Below are positions 31,380 through 40,496 of a stretch of DNA of 49,449 nt, in pieces. The translations under genes and the position numbers were made by a program. Within the stretch, counting starts at the first letter, position 1. Each line of letters begins with the position of its first letter. The stretch comes from CAZMRF01 sp964568735. Lineage in GTDB: Bacteria; Acidobacteriota; Polarisedimenticolia; JACPZX01. The stretch covers positions 1 through 49,449 of the forward strand of contig CAZMRF010000034.1 in assembly GCA_964568735.1 (NCBI GenBank), written 5' to 3'. A model generated the notes under the pieces. That model was given only the letters and a program-made list of their open reading frames with translations. It searched no databases and was not told the DNA's origin.

Positions 31380-32492
31380 ATGGGTAAGCTTGCAATGCAC
31401 CCGACAAGAAACTCCGCGTCACGCCTCCCGGCCTCGGGTCTCTTCGTCTTCATCCTCCTGGCGTTCCTGACCAGCGGACTGGCCTGCTCGTCGAGGGCAC
31501 CGCAGAGTACGGGTCCGGCGGCGCCGGCTGCCAGGGGAGGAGCCGCCCCACCCGCGACCCCCGAGCCGCCTGTCGCTCACGAGGGCGACCCTGCTGCGCC
31601 CTCCTTCGTTTCCGTCCCACGAGACGAAGTGATGACGCCCGCGGCGCCCGCTGGAGAGGACCCGGGCCCCTACGTGGTGGGAGTGGGCGACATCCTCGAA
31701 GTCAGCGTCTACGGCGATCCCGACATGACGCGCAACGTCCCGGTTCGGCCCGACGGGATGATCTCCTACACCTTCGTCGGTGACATCCGCGCGTCCGGGA
31801 GACCCATCCAGGAGATCCGCGACGAGATGCAGTCCAAGCTCGGCGCCTTCCTCCGCATGCCCGAGGTCACCGTGATCGCCACGGATTTCGGAAAGCAGAA
31901 GGTCTACGTCGGAGGTGAGGTGAAGAGTCCCGGAGTCCAGCACCTCAACCCGCGCGAGAGCACCCTGCTCGACGCCGTCTACATGGCCGGCCTGACCACG
32001 GAGAAAGCCGACATCGAGCGTGCCGTCCTCCTTCGCAACGGAAGGGTCGTGGACGTGGACTTCCGGGAGCTTCTCCGGGGCGACCTGACCGAGAACGTGT
32101 CCCTCAGGAACGACGATCTCATCTATTTCCCCGAGGCCGCGGAACGCTACGTGTACGTCCTCGGGGAAGTGAGGAGCCCGAGGGCCGTCGAGACGAACAT
32201 CCCCCTCAGCCTGGTCAACGTGCTCGCGCAGGCGGGCGGCATCGACGCGTCCTTCGCGAAGTCCAGGGAGATCGCGGTTCTGCGGGGCGGGTTGAAGGAG
32301 CCCAAGGTGGCCGTCGTGAACTACAAGCGGCTGGTCGAGGGTGACTTCTCCCAGAACATCGAGATCAAGCCCGGCGACATCGTCTACGTGCCCACGACGG
32401 GCCTCGGCAAGTACACGCGCGTCGTGGATCAGATTCTCCGCACCTTCTCCCTCCTCTTCCAGGGAAGTCTGCTCAGCCAGGGCTTCAATTAA
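31380..32492 (+). CDS. Wza-like outer-membrane polysaccharide export protein
   Basis: A 370-residue protein. The N-terminal signal-type segment ends at Cys36 (FLTSGLACSS), an imperfect lipobox. A Pro/Ala-rich linker follows, then the polysaccharide export domain from about residue 95 (YVVGVGDILEVSVYGDPDMT, then VRPDGMISYTFVGDI). Two SLBB-type segments are present (KVYVGGEVKSPGVQHL and YVYVLGEVRSPRAVET). It should form the outer-membrane channel or periplasmic ring for glycan export. ATG 31380 is used; an ATG five codons later (31395) is possible. Its stop overlaps the next start (TAATG). Confidence 0.9.
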   Translation: MGKLAMHPTRNSASRLPASGLFVFILLAFLTSGLACSSRAPQSTGPAAPAARGGAAPPATPEPPVAHEGDPAAPSFVSVPRDEVMTPAAPAGEDPGPYVVGVGDILEVSVYGDPDMTRNVPVRPDGMISYTFVGDIRASGRPIQEIRDEMQSKLGAFLRMPEVTVIATDFGKQKVYVGGEVKSPGVQHLNPRESTLLDAVYMAGLTTEKADIERAVLLRNGRVVDVDFRELLRGDLTENVSLRNDDLIYFPEAAERYVYVLGEVRSPRAVETNIPLSLVNVLAQAGGIDASFAKSREIAVLRGGLKEPKVAVVNYKRLVEGDFSQNIEIKPGDIVYVPTTGLGKYTRVVDQILRTFSLLFQGSLLSQGFN

Positions 32493-34249
32493 TGCCGGGG
32501 GCCTCGGGGAGCGATACCGGGGCTGAGCCTCGCAGCGTCTCGCCGCCGGAGAGGGGCCGGAAGTCCGGGCGGCCCGTTTACGCGCTCGGGATCAACTACT
32601 ACGACCACGATGCGGCGGCGGTCCTCGTTCGCGACGGGAGAGTCGTCTTCGGAGTCGCCGAGGAGCGCCTCAGCCGGATCAAGAAAGACAACTCCTTCCC
32701 CGCGCGCTCCATCCAGGCGGCCCTCGATCACGAACGGATCGATTTCAGCGATGTCGATCACGTCAGCTTCGGCTGGCAGAGGCCGGGCACTGCCTTCCTT
32801 CACGACATGCGCTGCTTCCTGGGCGGAAGGGTCCCGCCCTCGAAACGCTACCTCCTCGGCAGCTTCAGGCGTTGCCTCAGGGAGCTGAACCAGCGCGGTG
32901 GCGCGAATCTCCTCGAGCGGAGCTTCGGGAAGCCCAGGCACCCGATCCAGTTCGTGGACCACCACTACGCACACGCTCTCAGCGCCTGGCTCCACTCCGG
33001 CTTCGAGGATGCCTCCGTCCTGATCGTGGACGGGCGGGGCGCCTGGGAGGCCACCACCTCCTGGCGCGCGTCGGGAGGGACCTGCACGCTCGTGGACTCC
33101 CACGCGCATCCCGATTCGCTGGGGTTCTTCTACGCGGGCTTCACCGACTTCCTGGGTTTCCGCCGCAACAGCGACGAGTGGAAGGTCATGGGGCTGGCCC
33201 CCTACGGGAAGCCCGGCGTGGACTTGAGCAGATTCATCAGCACCAACGGACACGGGTATGCCGTGGCGGCCCGTCCCGTCATCGGCCGTCATTACGGTGA
33301 CGTCAGTGCCATCGAGTCCCAGTTCGGGCGCAGGCGGGTCCCCGAAAGCGACCTGACACAGCGCGAGAAGGACATCGCCTGGGCCGTCCAGGAGGCCTGC
33401 GAGATGGCGATGGAGGGACTCGCCCGGGACCTGGTCGCGAGGACTGGCCTCAAGAAGCTCTGCCTGGCGGGAGGTGTGGCCATGAACTCGAAGGCCAACG
33501 GCCGCATCCTGGCTTCGGGGCTCGTCGAGGACATCTTCATCCAGCCCGCGGCCACGGATGACGGCACCGCGATCGGCGCCGCGCTCCACGCGGCGCAGGT
33601 GGCGACGGGGAGGTTCCCCCGCTACCGGCTCGAAGAGGTCTACCTCGGCCCGGGCTACGACGACCGGGAGATCGAGAGCTTCCTGCGCACGTGCAAGATC
33701 TCATTCACGAGGCCTCCCGACATCTCCCAGGAAGCGGCGGAGATGCTCGCCCAGGGGAAGATCGTCGGCTGGTTCCAGGGCCGGATGGAGTTCGGGCCCC
33801 GGGCGCTCGGCAACCGATCCATCCTGGCCGACCCCCGCGACGCGGCCATGCGGGACAAGGTGAACGCGGTGGCCAAGTTCCGCGAAGGCTGGAGGCCCTT
33901 CGCCCCTTCCGTCCTGCACGAGAGGGCCGGGGAGTACTTCGCCGGCTGTACCGACTCGCCCTTCATGATCCTGACTTTCCCCGTCCACGAGAACAAGCGA
34001 AGCGAGATCCCCGCCGTCACTCACGTGGACGGCAGCGCCCGGGTGCAGACCGTCAGGCGCGAGACGAATCCCGCCTACTACGATCTCATCGAGCGCTTCG
34101 GCCGCATCACGGGCGTGCCCGTCGTCATGAACACCTCGTTCAACCTCCGGGAGGAGCCGATCGTCTGCGCGCCGAAGGACGCCGTCCGGACCTTCTACTC
34201 TTCAGGGCTGGACGCTCTCTGCATCGGGCCCTTCCTGGTCAGAAAATGA
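32492..34249 (+). CDS. NodU/CmcH-family carbamoyltransferase
   Basis: A 585-residue enzyme that transfers a carbamoyl group from carbamoyl phosphate, via carbamoyl-adenylate, to a hydroxyl group. The N-terminal ASKHA-like fold is visible: ALGINYYDHDAAAVLVRDGR, EERLSRIKKD and the metal-binding HHYAHALSAW. Then LCLAGGVAMNSKANGRI. The C-terminal YrdC-like domain region carries GRMEFGPRALGNRSILADPR and MNTSFNLREEPIVC. Length is normal for O-carbamoyltransferases of nodulation factors and antibiotics. Inside a polysaccharide operon it most likely carbamoylates a sugar of the glycan; the exact acceptor is unknown. It starts at an ATG overlapping the exporter stop. Confidence 0.93.
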   Translation: MPGASGSDTGAEPRSVSPPERGRKSGRPVYALGINYYDHDAAAVLVRDGRVVFGVAEERLSRIKKDNSFPARSIQAALDHERIDFSDVDHVSFGWQRPGTAFLHDMRCFLGGRVPPSKRYLLGSFRRCLRELNQRGGANLLERSFGKPRHPIQFVDHHYAHALSAWLHSGFEDASVLIVDGRGAWEATTSWRASGGTCTLVDSHAHPDSLGFFYAGFTDFLGFRRNSDEWKVMGLAPYGKPGVDLSRFISTNGHGYAVAARPVIGRHYGDVSAIESQFGRRRVPESDLTQREKDIAWAVQEACEMAMEGLARDLVARTGLKKLCLAGGVAMNSKANGRILASGLVEDIFIQPAATDDGTAIGAALHAAQVATGRFPRYRLEEVYLGPGYDDREIESFLRTCKISFTRPPDISQEAAEMLAQGKIVGWFQGRMEFGPRALGNRSILADPRDAAMRDKVNAVAKFREGWRPFAPSVLHERAGEYFAGCTDSPFMILTFPVHENKRSEIPAVTHVDGSARVQTVRRETNPAYYDLIERFGRITGVPVVMNTSFNLREEPIVCAPKDAVRTFYSSGLDALCIGPFLVRK

Positions 34250-34303
34250 GCGCGTGCAACCCCCAGCCTGAATAGACGTCCCCGCGCATGCGAGGACGCC
34301 CCC

Positions 34304-35494
34304 ATGAGGCGCCGCCCGATGCATGTCACCTTCTTGAGCATGGTCTTTCCTCACCCGAAAGCGGGGGTGTGGGCGGGAATCGAGCGCTGGGTGGGAGAGC
34401 TCGGGAAGGCGCTGGTGAAGCGAGGCGCGAAGGTCTCCGTCATCACCAGCTTCTGGAACGGGGGCGGCGAGCACGACACGTGGGAGGGGGTGGAGATCCA
34501 CCGCTTGCCCGACCTGAGGCAAATCCTCGGACGGGCCTCCTACTTCATGAACCTCAACCAGCGCTCGTTCGGGAAGAGCGTGGTGTCGCGGTCGGAGCTC
34601 ATGCGGGGTGCCGATGCCCTCCACGCCTTCGTGGCGCTGCCGATCCAGGATGAGCTGCGGAAGCTGGGAGTGCCCCTCTTCGCCTCCTTTCCCCACCGGG
34701 AGAAGGCTGAGAGGCCGGCCGACCATTTCACTCAGATGGGCCGGTTCCGGACGGAGAAGCACTTCTTGAGGCAGATGGACGGCGTCTTCGCCGCCTCCGC
34801 CGCGGCGCGGGGAGTCCTCGTCCGCGACTATGCCCTCAGCCCCGAAAGGGTCCACGTGGTCCACCTGGGGGTGAACGAGGACGATTTTCACCCGCCTCAG
34901 GAGGCCAGGCCGCTGGATCCGGCCCGCGAACGTCCCGAGGGGATACGGCTGCTGTACGCAGGCCCGCTCATCCCCCGCAAGGGGCTGCGAACCCTCCTGG
35001 GAGCTTTGCCCGTGCTCGACGCCGCCGGGGTGAAGTACACCCTTTCCCTCGCCGGAGAGGGGCCGCAGCGGGGGGAGCTCCAGAGCCTGGCCGCAAGACT
35101 CGGGGTCACTGACAAGGTCCGGTTCGCCGGTTTCCTCAAGGGTGAGCCCTTCAGGCGAATGTACCGGGATGCGGATGTCTTCGTCTTTCCCTCGATCCTG
35201 GAAGGGTTCGGCCTCGTGATGGTGGAGGCGATGGCCAGCGGCCTGCCCGTGGTCACGACCGAGGTCCCCCCCATGCCCGAGGTGGTCGGGGAGGCGGGGC
35301 TGACGGTGCCTCCAGGTGATCCCGCCGCGCTGGGCGAGGCGCTGAAGCGGATCGCCACCGACACGGCCCTGAGGTCGAGGCTGGCGCGCGAGAGCCTGCG
35401 ACGGGTGGAGTCGCATTTCCTGTGGTCCCGGGTGGCGGAGCAGACGCTGGAGCACTATCGCGCGGCGGGGGTGGCTGCGGCGGGTTCCGCTTGA
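34304..35494 (+). CDS. Glycosyltransferase family 4
   Basis: A 396-residue GT-B enzyme. The N-domain begins MHVTFLSMVFPHPKAGVWAG (from the sixth residue). The C-domain has RLLYAGPLIPRKGLRTLLGA, LAGEGPQRGELQSLAARLGV and the nucleotide-sugar binding FPSILEGFGLVMVEAMASGLP with the E-x7-E pair. It should add a sugar, with retention of configuration, to the lipid-linked glycan. ATG 34304 has GAGGAC about six bases upstream; ATG 34319 is an alternative. Its TGA overlaps the TTG of the next gene. Confidence 0.93.
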   Translation: MRRRPMHVTFLSMVFPHPKAGVWAGIERWVGELGKALVKRGAKVSVITSFWNGGGEHDTWEGVEIHRLPDLRQILGRASYFMNLNQRSFGKSVVSRSELMRGADALHAFVALPIQDELRKLGVPLFASFPHREKAERPADHFTQMGRFRTEKHFLRQMDGVFAASAAARGVLVRDYALSPERVHVVHLGVNEDDFHPPQEARPLDPARERPEGIRLLYAGPLIPRKGLRTLLGALPVLDAAGVKYTLSLAGEGPQRGELQSLAARLGVTDKVRFAGFLKGEPFRRMYRDADVFVFPSILEGFGLVMVEAMASGLPVVTTEVPPMPEVVGEAGLTVPPGDPAALGEALKRIATDTALRSRLARESLRRVESHFLWSRVAEQTLEHYRAAGVAAAGSA

Positions 35495-36438
35495 CGATCA
35501 CGGTCCTGGTGACGACCTACGGCCGGCGCCCGTATCTGGCCCGGTGCCTCGAATCGCTCATCGCCCAGACGCGCGTTCCGGACGAGGTCGTGGTCGTCAC
35601 GCGTGAGGGGGACGAGGCATCGGAAGCGTACGTCCAGGATCTCCTCCACTCGAAGCCGCTCCCCTTCGTGCTCCAGCACGCTCGCGTTCGCGAGCCCGGA
35701 GTCCTTGCGGCCAACGGGGCCGGCCTCGCGCTGGTCACGGGCGATATTCTCTCGTTCCTGGATGACGACGCCACCGCGCGGCCGGACTGGGTGGCCCGCG
35801 TCGAGCGGTGGTTCGCCGAGAACCCGGAGCTGGGCGCGCTCGGCGGTCGAGACCTGCAGCACACGGCGCGTGGTGTCCGGGACGAACCTGCGGCCGAGGC
35901 GGGGAGAATCCGCTGGTACGGCAAGGTCCTCGGCAACCATCACTGCAGAGTGGAAGGCGCCCATCCGGCCGAGATTCTCAAGGGCTGCAACATGTCCTTC
36001 AGGCGTGCCCTCGTCCACGAATTCGACGAGGGGATCCTGGGCCATGCACACTACTACGAGCTGGACCTCTGCTTCGCGGTGCGGCGAGCGGGATACGGTA
36101 TTGTCTATGATGGGGAGACGATCGTCGATCACTTCGTCGAGGCTCCACGCTACCTCGCCGCGAGCTCCGTCCCGCGCGATCCCGAATGGTTCTTCTACAT
36201 GCACCACAACCGCGTCTACGTCATGATGAAGAACCTGCCGGCCTTCAGGCGCGGCGTCTTCCTCATCTACACGTTCGCCTCCGACGCTCTCACGAGCCTG
36301 GGGCGATGGGTGCTGCGCCATCCCGACGGTGATCCGCGGATCGTGAAGGCCATGTTCAGCGGCAAGCTCGAAGGGTTGCGGCGCTATCGAGCCCGGAGCC
36401 GTCCCGCGGGATTCCAGGGCGGGAGGGGGGCGGCGTGA
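35491..36438 (+). CDS. Glycosyltransferase family 2
   Basis: A 315-residue GT-A enzyme. TITVLVTTYGRRPYLARCLE at the start, then GAGLALVTGDILSFLDDDAT with the metal-binding DDD (D-x-D) motif, and ILKGCNMSFRRALVHEFDEG for the acceptor region. It is probably an inverting sugar transferase in glycan assembly. The start is a TTG overlapping the preceding TGA (TTGA). The frame extends upstream into the previous gene without family features. It ends by overlapping the next gene at GTGA, so three genes are tightly coupled. Confidence 0.9.
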   Translation: MTITVLVTTYGRRPYLARCLESLIAQTRVPDEVVVVTREGDEASEAYVQDLLHSKPLPFVLQHARVREPGVLAANGAGLALVTGDILSFLDDDATARPDWVARVERWFAENPELGALGGRDLQHTARGVRDEPAAEAGRIRWYGKVLGNHHCRVEGAHPAEILKGCNMSFRRALVHEFDEGILGHAHYYELDLCFAVRRAGYGIVYDGETIVDHFVEAPRYLAASSVPRDPEWFFYMHHNRVYVMMKNLPAFRRGVFLIYTFASDALTSLGRWVLRHPDGDPRIVKAMFSGKLEGLRRYRARSRPAGFQGGRGAA

Positions 36439-37952
36439 AGCAGGCGCACCTGCCGCCTCGCAACATGATGGCTCCCTCGCCGCCCCTGCGTCTGGGCCGG
36501 GCTGGTCAGCTGCACGGCCGGGCCACGCTCATTGCTTCGGCGATCGGACTCGCTCTCTTGGGCCTCCTCGTAGCGTCGCTCCTCGGCCGGACGGAGATAC
36601 GCTCCCTCATTCTCCTCCTCCTGTGCGTTCTTGGCCTGCTGTGCCTGAAGCCGAGGCGCGGCGTCTACATCCTCCTGGCCTTCCTGCCCTTCATGTACTT
36701 CCTCCGCAGGCAGGTGCTTCATTTCAACGAGTTCGCATCCAGGGACCCGATCCTCCTGTTCCCACCCATCATGTCCATCGCCATGTTCATGGGAGTGCTG
36801 CTCTTCCACGGCGGGACCGTCGTCCGTCACATCCGGGAGAGCATGTTGATGAAGGCCGTCGTGTGCATGCTCGTCGTGTTTGCGGCCCAGATCCTGAACC
36901 CGCTTCAGGGGAGCATCTTCATCGGTCTGGCAGGCGCGATCTACTTCATCACCCCGATGATGTGGGCCTTCTTCGGGTTGGTGTTGGACGAACGAGACAT
37001 GCGCCGCATCTTTGCCCTCGTCCTGTTCATCGGGGTCGTCACGGCCCTCTACGGGATCTACCAGCACCAGTTCGGCTTCTCCCAGGTGGAGAAGTACGAG
37101 CTGGAGTCGAAGGGCTTCTACAAGCTGCTCGGGACACGGGCGCGCGTGATGTCCACCTTTGCGGGCCTGGGCGACTTCAGTCTCTATCTCTGCACGGCCG
37201 GCTTCCTGGCCTTCGCCCATTACTGGCGCAGCAAGGGGAGAATCGGGTACCTGGCCATCCTGGCCCTGGTCTCCACCGGAATGCTCTGGACGGCGAACCG
37301 GACGCAGATCATCGTCCTGATCTTCTCCATCTTCTTCTTCCTCGTGATCCAGCCGCGCCGGATGGGCGGGTTGGTGGCGCGGGGTGTGTTGATCCTGGTT
37401 CTGGTAGGCGGCCTCTACGGATACCTTTACACGAGGACCTCGCTCGAGATCTACAAGTCCCACGGCTCCAGCGACCCCTTCATAGCCCATGTCGTCGGGG
37501 GCCTCGCTCATCCCACCGAGGAGTCGACCTTCCAGAATCGACTAGGTACCTGGATCTACGTCGTGGGCCAGGGGCTGCTGGACCAGCCGCTCGGAAGAGG
37601 CCTCGGCTCGACGACGACTGCCGCGCAGAAGTTCGGCCACGGAGAGCGCTTCGAGGCCGACTCCTACTTCTTCGAGATCATTTACGGGAGCAGTCTCGTC
37701 GCGGCCCTGCTCTTCATCGGTCTGATGATCTTCTTCTTCAGAGAGTCTCTGCCCCTCTTCGCCTCGGCGGACGATCCTTTCGTCCACAAGGTCGTCACGG
37801 CCCTCGTAGCGGCCGCCTTCCTGGGAAGCATCTTCGGCGCCAGTGTCCGGGACACGGTGAATGGCCCTCTTGTCTGGCTTCTCATCGGCTGGATCGTGAA
37901 GGAGGCCGTCCGGCGGCCGGCCGGGGCCAGCGAGCTTCAGGCCCCTGCGTAG
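36435..37952 (+). CDS. O-antigen ligase/polymerase-like membrane protein
   Basis: A 505-residue polytopic membrane protein with about ten to twelve predicted spans, for example residues 30-52, 55-90, 110-130, 140-180, 190-215 and 270-330, and a periplasmic loop with YEL, RARVMSTFAGLGDFSLYL and NRLGTWIYVVGQGLLDQPLG. The layout and the GLG-STT segment fit the Wzy/WaaL (O-antigen ligase) superfamily, which polymerises or ligates lipid-linked glycans on the periplasmic face. Whether it polymerises or ligates cannot be told. The GTG start overlaps the previous stop. Confidence 0.85.
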   Translation: MKQAHLPPRNMMAPSPPLRLGRAGQLHGRATLIASAIGLALLGLLVASLLGRTEIRSLILLLLCVLGLLCLKPRRGVYILLAFLPFMYFLRRQVLHFNEFASRDPILLFPPIMSIAMFMGVLLFHGGTVVRHIRESMLMKAVVCMLVVFAAQILNPLQGSIFIGLAGAIYFITPMMWAFFGLVLDERDMRRIFALVLFIGVVTALYGIYQHQFGFSQVEKYELESKGFYKLLGTRARVMSTFAGLGDFSLYLCTAGFLAFAHYWRSKGRIGYLAILALVSTGMLWTANRTQIIVLIFSIFFFLVIQPRRMGGLVARGVLILVLVGGLYGYLYTRTSLEIYKSHGSSDPFIAHVVGGLAHPTEESTFQNRLGTWIYVVGQGLLDQPLGRGLGSTTTAAQKFGHGERFEADSYFFEIIYGSSLVAALLFIGLMIFFFRESLPLFASADDPFVHKVVTALVAAAFLGSIFGASVRDTVNGPLVWLLIGWIVKEAVRRPAGASELQAPA

Positions 37953-37974
37953 CGGGCTGGACCGGGGCGGCGGC

Positions 37975-38643
37975 GTGGCCATCGGGTCGGCGCCCGGGCA
38001 GACCCGGGCATCCGCGCGCTCTCCTGCCTTGCGCTTTTCGATACCGGCCGCCGCCTTCGTCGTCCTCGCGGCCGTCCTCGTAGGGCTGGAGGCTCCGGGG
38101 GCCGCGCGCCGGCTCGTGGAGGTGAAGCCGATTCACGAGTGTGAGCTCATGGTCGTCCTGGGCGGCGGATCCCTCGAGAGGCTGGCGACCGCCGTCGAGC
38201 TTCACGAAGATGGAGCTTGCGAGAAGGTACTCATCACGGGGGAACCGATGCGGAGCGGGTTGCCGCGCCGGGAGACCCTCTTCGCGGAGCTCGGCCCTGA
38301 GAGCCTCCTCGAGCCCGACACGATCACCGAGAGCACCTACGACGACGCCCTGCTTGCCTTCAGGATCGCCAGGCGTGAAGGCTACCGGCACCTGCTCGTG
38401 GTGACCTCCCCCTACCACACGCGGCGAGTGATCTGGATCTTCTCGCGGATTCTGGCCGGGACGGGCATCCAGTTCGGAGTCCAGCCCTCGGAAAGCCTCT
38501 ACATGGACTACGACCATTGGTGGAGGAACGCCCACGGGAGGGGTGTCATCCTGAGCGAGTACGCGAAGATCTGGCTTTGCGGCCTGGTCTCCTCCTGTCT
38601 GAGGCTTGGCGCCTTCGTGGCGGCCGCGCCGACGGCCCTCTAG
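37975..38643 (+). CDS. DUF218 (YdcF-like/SanA-like) membrane-anchored protein
   Basis: A 222-residue protein with an N-terminal transmembrane segment (about residues 23-40, IPAAAFVVLAAVLVGLEA). A DUF218 domain follows: CELMVVLGGGSLERLATAVE, KVLITGEPM, then ESTYDDALLAFRIARREGYR and LLVVTSPYHTRRVIWIF. DUF218 proteins are linked to envelope and glycan pathways in many bacteria, but their biochemistry is not settled. The GTG start lies 22 bases after the ligase-like gene. A 9-bp stem overlaps its end. Confidence 0.85.
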   Translation: MAIGSAPGQTRASARSPALRFSIPAAAFVVLAAVLVGLEAPGAARRLVEVKPIHECELMVVLGGGSLERLATAVELHEDGACEKVLITGEPMRSGLPRRETLFAELGPESLLEPDTITESTYDDALLAFRIARREGYRHLLVVTSPYHTRRVIWIFSRILAGTGIQFGVQPSESLYMDYDHWWRNAHGRGVILSEYAKIWLCGLVSSCLRLGAFVAAAPTAL

Positions 38644-38660
38644 GCTGCTCCAGGGCCGTC
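38631..38660 (+). terminator. Stem-loop at the end of the first polysaccharide operon
   Basis: GACGGCCCT (38631-38639) pairs perfectly with AGGGCCGTC (38652-38660) across a 12-base loop containing the stop codon of the DUF218 gene. No T-run follows, so it may be a transcript-end or stability hairpin rather than a classical terminator. Confidence 0.45.
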
Positions 38661-38732
38661 AGGGTTGGCGGGTTCGTATTCCGCTCCTGCTCGAAACACC
38701 TCCGAAACCGGCTGCTGACCACGGCATTTCCG

Positions 38733-38761
38733 TTGACGGGCACGCCCCATCGGAGTATATG
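38733..38761 (+). promoter_or_regulatory. Promoter of the WecA-type gene
   Basis: TTGACG (38733-38738), a 17-base spacer and TATATG (38756-38761). The start near 38768 leaves a leader of about 195 bases before the GTG at 38964. Confidence 0.6.
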
Positions 38762-38963
38762 ACCCTAGTCCACGACTTCTAGGGCAGTGGGCATAAGCAA
38801 GAGGATTATTTGCTACTGCGGGGGGTAGCACCAGTTATTCTCGACCCTCACGACGGGTCGAAGGGGGGACGATCCGCCCCGTCCGGGGTGCGTCTCTCTC
38901 GAGCCTTGAAACCCGGGCAACCCCCCCGTTGGCGGCCTGAAGTCCCTGCAGGAGCGGACTGAC
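38762..38963 (+). promoter_or_regulatory. Long structured 5' leader of the WecA-type gene
   Basis: The untranslated leader can fold into several successive stems: CCCTAG/CTAGGG (38763-38784), TGCTAC/GTAGCA (38811-38830), CGACCC/GGGTCG (38842-38860) and GGACG/CGTCC (38867-38884), then a CCCGGG-rich stretch. The ribosome-binding site GGAGCGG lies near 38951. I do not recognise a known riboswitch class; the c-di-GMP (GEMM) consensus is not evident. The segment 38661-38732 between the upstream stem-loop and the promoter shows nothing I can name. Confidence 0.4.
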
Positions 38964-40496
38964 GTGATCGCCGCCCTCATCTTCCTGTCCGCGCTCGGGC
39001 TCTCTCTGGCGCTGACGCCCCTCGTCCGCAGTGTTGCTCTGCGCGCCGGCCTCGTCGATCGCCCGGATCGCCGGAAGATGCACCACATGCCTGTGCCTCT
39101 TCTCGGGGGCGCGGCCATCGTGCTGTCGTTCATGGCCGTGGTCCTGGCCGTCAGATTCCTCGCCCCGGAGCTATTCGAGGAGGAAATCTCGAAGCTACCG
39201 GCGATCCTCGGCGGCGCATTCATCATCCTCATGCTCGGTGTCTACGACGACTGGCGCGGAGCCCGCGCCCCGGTGAAGCTCGTCTGGCAGCTCCTGGCCG
39301 CGGCGATCGTCGTCTTCGGCGGGGTCAAGGTGGGCGCCGTCACCAACCCGATGGGCGGAAGCCTCCAGATCGGATGGCTCGGAATCCCGATAACCATCCT
39401 CTGGATTGTCGGCGTCACCAATGCGCTGAATCTGATTGATGGTCTCGACGGGCTCGCAGCCGGGATCTCGACACTGGCTTCGCTCTCGCTCTGTGCCGTG
39501 GCATCCATCACGGATGAGCCCCTCGTGGCCTTCTCATCGCTCGCCCTGGCTGGGGCCACGCTAGGGTTTCTCCCGTTCAACCTCTATCCGGCCCGGATCT
39601 TTCTCGGGGATACGGGAAGCATGTTTCTCGGGTTTATCCTGGCCAGCCTCGGCGCCGTCGGCTCCCTGAAATCCAGCGCCAGCATTCTCCTCGTGCTGCC
39701 CATCGTCGTCCTGGGGATCCCCGTCTTCGACACCGTCTGGGCGATTCTGAGGAGGACACACAGGCGGGTCAGCCCCTTCAAGCCGGACCGCGAGCACATC
39801 CACCACCGCCTCGTGAAGGTTGGGCTCCACCACCGGCACGTGGTGCTGGTGCTCTACTTCATCAGCGCCTTCCTCGGGCTCTCCGCCTTCATCATGGTTC
39901 AGCTCCCCTACGAAACCGGTCTCCTCTTCGCCGTGCTGCTTGCGATGGGAGGCGGTCTGGGTGTGTGGACGCTCAAGTACATCGAGGAGCAACTCGAGCG
40001 ACGCGCGGGGGCTGCCTCCTCCAACGGCGGGGACATCGCACAGGATGCTGCCTACGCTACGAATGGCGGCGGGAGACGGAACGGGGTCCTGGGGAGAGGC
40101 TCGGATTCCGGTGAGGTTGAGATCGCCGTCTGTGCCGTGGGCAGGTTCAGGGCCGGCCTCTCCGGTGCCTTCCTGTCCAATACCTTCGAGGCCGAGATCC
40201 GGGAAGCCCTTGCCCGGCGGCTCAAGATCTCCTCCGTCGGGCTCTACCTCAACGAAGCACGAGAGGCCGTCATCGTGCTGAGGATCCAGCCGTTGGGGCC
40301 GGAAGCCCGGCGCATGATCGGGGACGCGCTCCTCAGCATCTTCCGAGCCGGGGCCGATCGATTGGGTGACGGCCCCGACTTCCCGCGGCTCAGGTGGCTC
40401 AGGCTGGTCGACGGCGACACGGGGGAGGAAGACCGGCTCCTCGGCGCCGATCTTCGCGAGCCGTCCGGCACGAAGGCTCACCGGGGTTCTCCTTGA
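38964..40496 (+). CDS. WecA/MraY-type polyprenyl-phosphate sugar-1-phosphate transferase with C-terminal extension
   Basis: A 510-residue membrane enzyme that starts glycan synthesis by transferring a sugar-1-phosphate (often GlcNAc-1-P) to undecaprenyl phosphate. Signatures: DRPDRRKMHHMPVPLLGG (residues 32-49), LGVYDDWRGA with the DD pair at 95-96, NALNLIDGLDGLAAG, RIFLGDTGSMFLG and HIHHRLVKVGLHHRH, with about ten membrane spans. WecA proteins usually end near residue 350. This one carries a further ~150-residue soluble domain (EVEIAVCAVGRFRAGLSGAF, then EAVIVLRIQPLGPEARRM) that I do not recognise. GTG 38964 follows GGAGCGG. It has its own promoter and structured leader. Confidence 0.93.
   Translation: MIAALIFLSALGLSLALTPLVRSVALRAGLVDRPDRRKMHHMPVPLLGGAAIVLSFMAVVLAVRFLAPELFEEEISKLPAILGGAFIILMLGVYDDWRGARAPVKLVWQLLAAAIVVFGGVKVGAVTNPMGGSLQIGWLGIPITILWIVGVTNALNLIDGLDGLAAGISTLASLSLCAVASITDEPLVAFSSLALAGATLGFLPFNLYPARIFLGDTGSMFLGFILASLGAVGSLKSSASILLVLPIVVLGIPVFDTVWAILRRTHRRVSPFKPDREHIHHRLVKVGLHHRHVVLVLYFISAFLGLSAFIMVQLPYETGLLFAVLLAMGGGLGVWTLKYIEEQLERRAGAASSNGGDIAQDAAYATNGGGRRNGVLGRGSDSGEVEIAVCAVGRFRAGLSGAFLSNTFEAEIREALARRLKISSVGLYLNEAREAVIVLRIQPLGPEARRMIGDALLSIFRAGADRLGDGPDFPRLRWLRLVDGDTGEEDRLLGADLREPSGTKAHRGSP

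Noticed and set aside
38762..38963. A c-di-GMP (GEMM) riboswitch in the WecA leader.
   Set aside because: The characteristic conserved loops and helix arrangement are not visible; only simple stems can be supported.
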